The notes under the pieces were generated by a model that did no database searches, was not told where the DNA came from, and saw nothing but the letters and a program-made list of their open reading frames with translations. Shown one piece after another: positions 61,901 to 64,000 of a DNA stretch of 64,000 nt (positions are counted from its first letter, which is position 1; every line of letters starts with the position of its first letter). The position numbers and the translations under genes were made by a program. Location of the stretch: NCBI GenBank assembly GCA_037577475.1, contig CM075202.1, positions 4,011,501 to 4,075,500 on the forward strand, given 5' to 3'. This DNA comes from Chaunax sp. Z400 (lineage: Eukaryota > Chordata > Actinopteri > Lophiiformes > Chaunacidae).

Positions 61901-62874
61901 GTCCTCCCCACGCTGCTCCCTCACTCTCCCGGACTCCATATCCTGTGATAACGGAAAGACAAGGGGCCTGAGAAATACCACCTCATCGACACTTGTGTCC
62001 ATCCAGTAGAACATATTTTAGAGAGCAAGCACCAACCAGCTGTAAAGCCTGCTTTTAGTGGAGACTAGGAGCTGATGAATGGGAGTGGGGCATGAGTAGC
62101 GGGACAAGAGGTCACTTTCTTCATTTCACATTTCACGGCAGATTGTTGTTATTCACATTTCTCTCCCCCAGAGGTGACTGTTTTTTCTCTTCAGACCTGT
62201 TTTTTATTGGGACATTATAAAGATTTTATGCCTGATTTAGCTGCACCATTTCCCTTTGAATGAATATCTGGTGGAGCGCCTTCACATGAGGGAAAAGTTG
62301 ACATCATGAGAAACGATACCTTGAAACCTTATAAAGTAACACCTCAGGAAGGAGCACTGCAAATCAATCAGATACTTTTATGCAGCAAAATAATTTGTGT
62401 TTTCATTTTACGGCAGTTAAAATGCAATAATTTTTACACGTGTGTTTAATGTTTCATATTTAAGAGGAAAAACTGTGAAAACATTGTCAAACAAGAGTGA
62501 AACTGGAGCACAGTTCACCCCTCATGGAACATTGTGGAGAAGAACTGCCAAGACCTGCTTGGCTTTGTGTCCTTTTATAACCAACACAGCGGCGTTTATC
62601 TCCTAAATTTATTCCCTCAGAACAAAAAGATTCTTTGAAATTCTTTTGAATCCAACCAAATGTTTCCATGTCTTAAAAGATTTTTTTCACATTTCTGTCT
62701 GATCAAAACTGGCATTAATAAGATATTGCTTTTCTGCATCTACATAATAAAATGTGTGTTTTGCAAACCGTGCGGCTCAGTCTGTAAATGCCGCCTATAT
62801 GGTTGTAATCTGATCCACATGAATCCAACCATAAAGCAAAATAACCATAAATTCTGTCCATACTACTGTATATC
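61901..62874. other. Intergenic, no gene seen
   Basis: AT-rich sequence with short frames only. No supportable feature. Confidence 0.5.
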
Positions 62875-63035
62875 AGTATGGATGGAACTGGATGGTTGCC
62901 AGTTTAAAGCTCTGGAGTGGCTCATGACGTCTGGAGGGGGAGAGTGAATGACTAATACTTTGTACTGTCTGCTTCAGGGTGCCCTTGAGCAAGGTACTTG
63001 ACCTCCGAGCCCGGTAAAGCTGAACTCCAACCCTA
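62875..63035 (+). repeat. Family F tRNA-like repeat, diverged
   Basis: A degenerate box-B-like GGTTGCCAGTTTAAAGCTCT is followed by CAGGGTGCCCTTGAGCAAGG and TACTTGACCTCCGAGCC. This is a common fish element. Inverted pieces lie at 16498 and 24670. Confidence 0.5.
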
Positions 63036-64000
63036 CATGCTCAACACATCCTCTCCTGAAAAACTGCATTATCCATCATTTCAATTTTTTCCCCCATTAC
63101 TACATTTCTTTGAGATAGGACTCATGACATATGAGTTATTTAAACTTTGAAAATCCTGGAGACATTATGAAACTATTTTCTCAGGCTCCTTACAACAAGT
63201 TAACTGCACTTAATGAGTAAAATCAATGCTGTATCCATGTATCACTGATATTTCAGATTTAGCGCGCCCTTCATGACCATTTCACAACATAAGTTTATCC
63301 ACACATTCCTTCCTCTGGCTAATACTTTACCTTTTAGTAGACTATCCTCCCAGTAACTGTTAACTTAATGTATGAATTAGACCTGGGTGACAACTCTGAA
63401 TAAATCTGGCCCGTCTGCGATTATCTCCATTACATACTTCAGCCTCTGTTAAAACAAACGGTGCAGTGATGTCAGAAGTCCATGTCCAACCAGCTGAGGA
63501 GAAGCAGTCTCCACACTCTTGGCTGATGGCTCCAGACAAGTACCTTGATGGCTGTAATTACTGTCATGTTCCAAAAGAGATGAGAGATACCAGAGGCCCA
63601 AATAAAACCTAAAACGGTTTTGATATGATGGATTTCTTCAACTTTGTTTAAAAATTCCTCAAGCTATCTGTCTGGATTCTTGAGGAGATGATGATTTGAG
63701 CACCATCCGTTCACCTCGGCACAGAGAAGCTTTATAAATCAATACAGCCTGAAAGATTCGAGGTTTGCATGCAGCTACGATGGTTGTTTGCTCCACAGCT
63801 AAGTATGCAGACTGATTTCACTGAATGTCTGCTGTGGGTGTTTACATTCTACCTAATGCACTCAGATGACACTAAATCTAAACACATTCACACAGAGACT
63901 CTCCACTGCCCTGCTTTACTGGCGCATTCCAAGTAAGTCCATCTTTACGAGTCCAGCTGTCTTTAAGCTGAAGCTTCTCACTGGTTAGCATCTAAACATA
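63036..64000. other. Window end, no gene seen
   Basis: No exon, RNA gene or recognisable repeat can be supported in the last kilobase. Confidence 0.5.

Overview
This is vertebrate nuclear DNA, almost certainly from a teleost fish. Spliced genes with GT-AG introns, long AT-rich non-coding stretches, CA/TG, TA and CT microsatellites and many recognisable fish interspersed repeats all point that way. Three protein-coding genes can be supported, all on the + strand. They fill only about 3.2 kb of coding sequence in 64 kb.

Layout. 1-7408 is non-coding and is read as the 3' part of intron 1 of kcnk3; the first coding exon lies upstream of the window. 7409-8328 is the last coding exon of kcnk3 (TASK-1 two-pore K+ channel), followed by a long 3' UTR to about 9.87 kb. 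9.87-30.1 kb is intergenic and carries SINE-like, MITE-like and simple repeats. 30145-34756 is a complete six-exon slc35f6 gene (378 codons). 34.8-43.2 kb is UTR, intergenic repeats and the hlx upstream region. 43225-46543 is a complete four-exon hlx homeobox gene (380 codons). 46.5-64 kb holds the hlx 3' UTR and a gene-free flank with repeats and several candidate conserved non-coding stretches.

Relations. The three products do not form a pathway: a plasma-membrane leak K+ channel, an EamA/DMT-type transporter-like membrane protein with a lysosomal sorting signal, and a homeodomain transcription factor. kcnk3 next to slc35f6 repeats the order on human chromosome 2p23. hlx beside them differs from human, where HLX is on 1q41. 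The gene-poor sequence around hlx is typical of a developmental regulator, and I mark candidate regulatory stretches there, without alignments to prove them.

I found no previously undescribed gene system. The most notable non-genic signals are a 10-bp-armed inverted CCAAT repeat in the hlx upstream region, a perfect 12-bp-stem hairpin in hlx intron 1, two TTAA-bounded MITEs, a 23-bp minisatellite that is open in all three minus-strand frames, and a short coiled-coil-like coding relic near 26.8 kb. Repeat family names rest on recognition from memory and are given with modest confidence.
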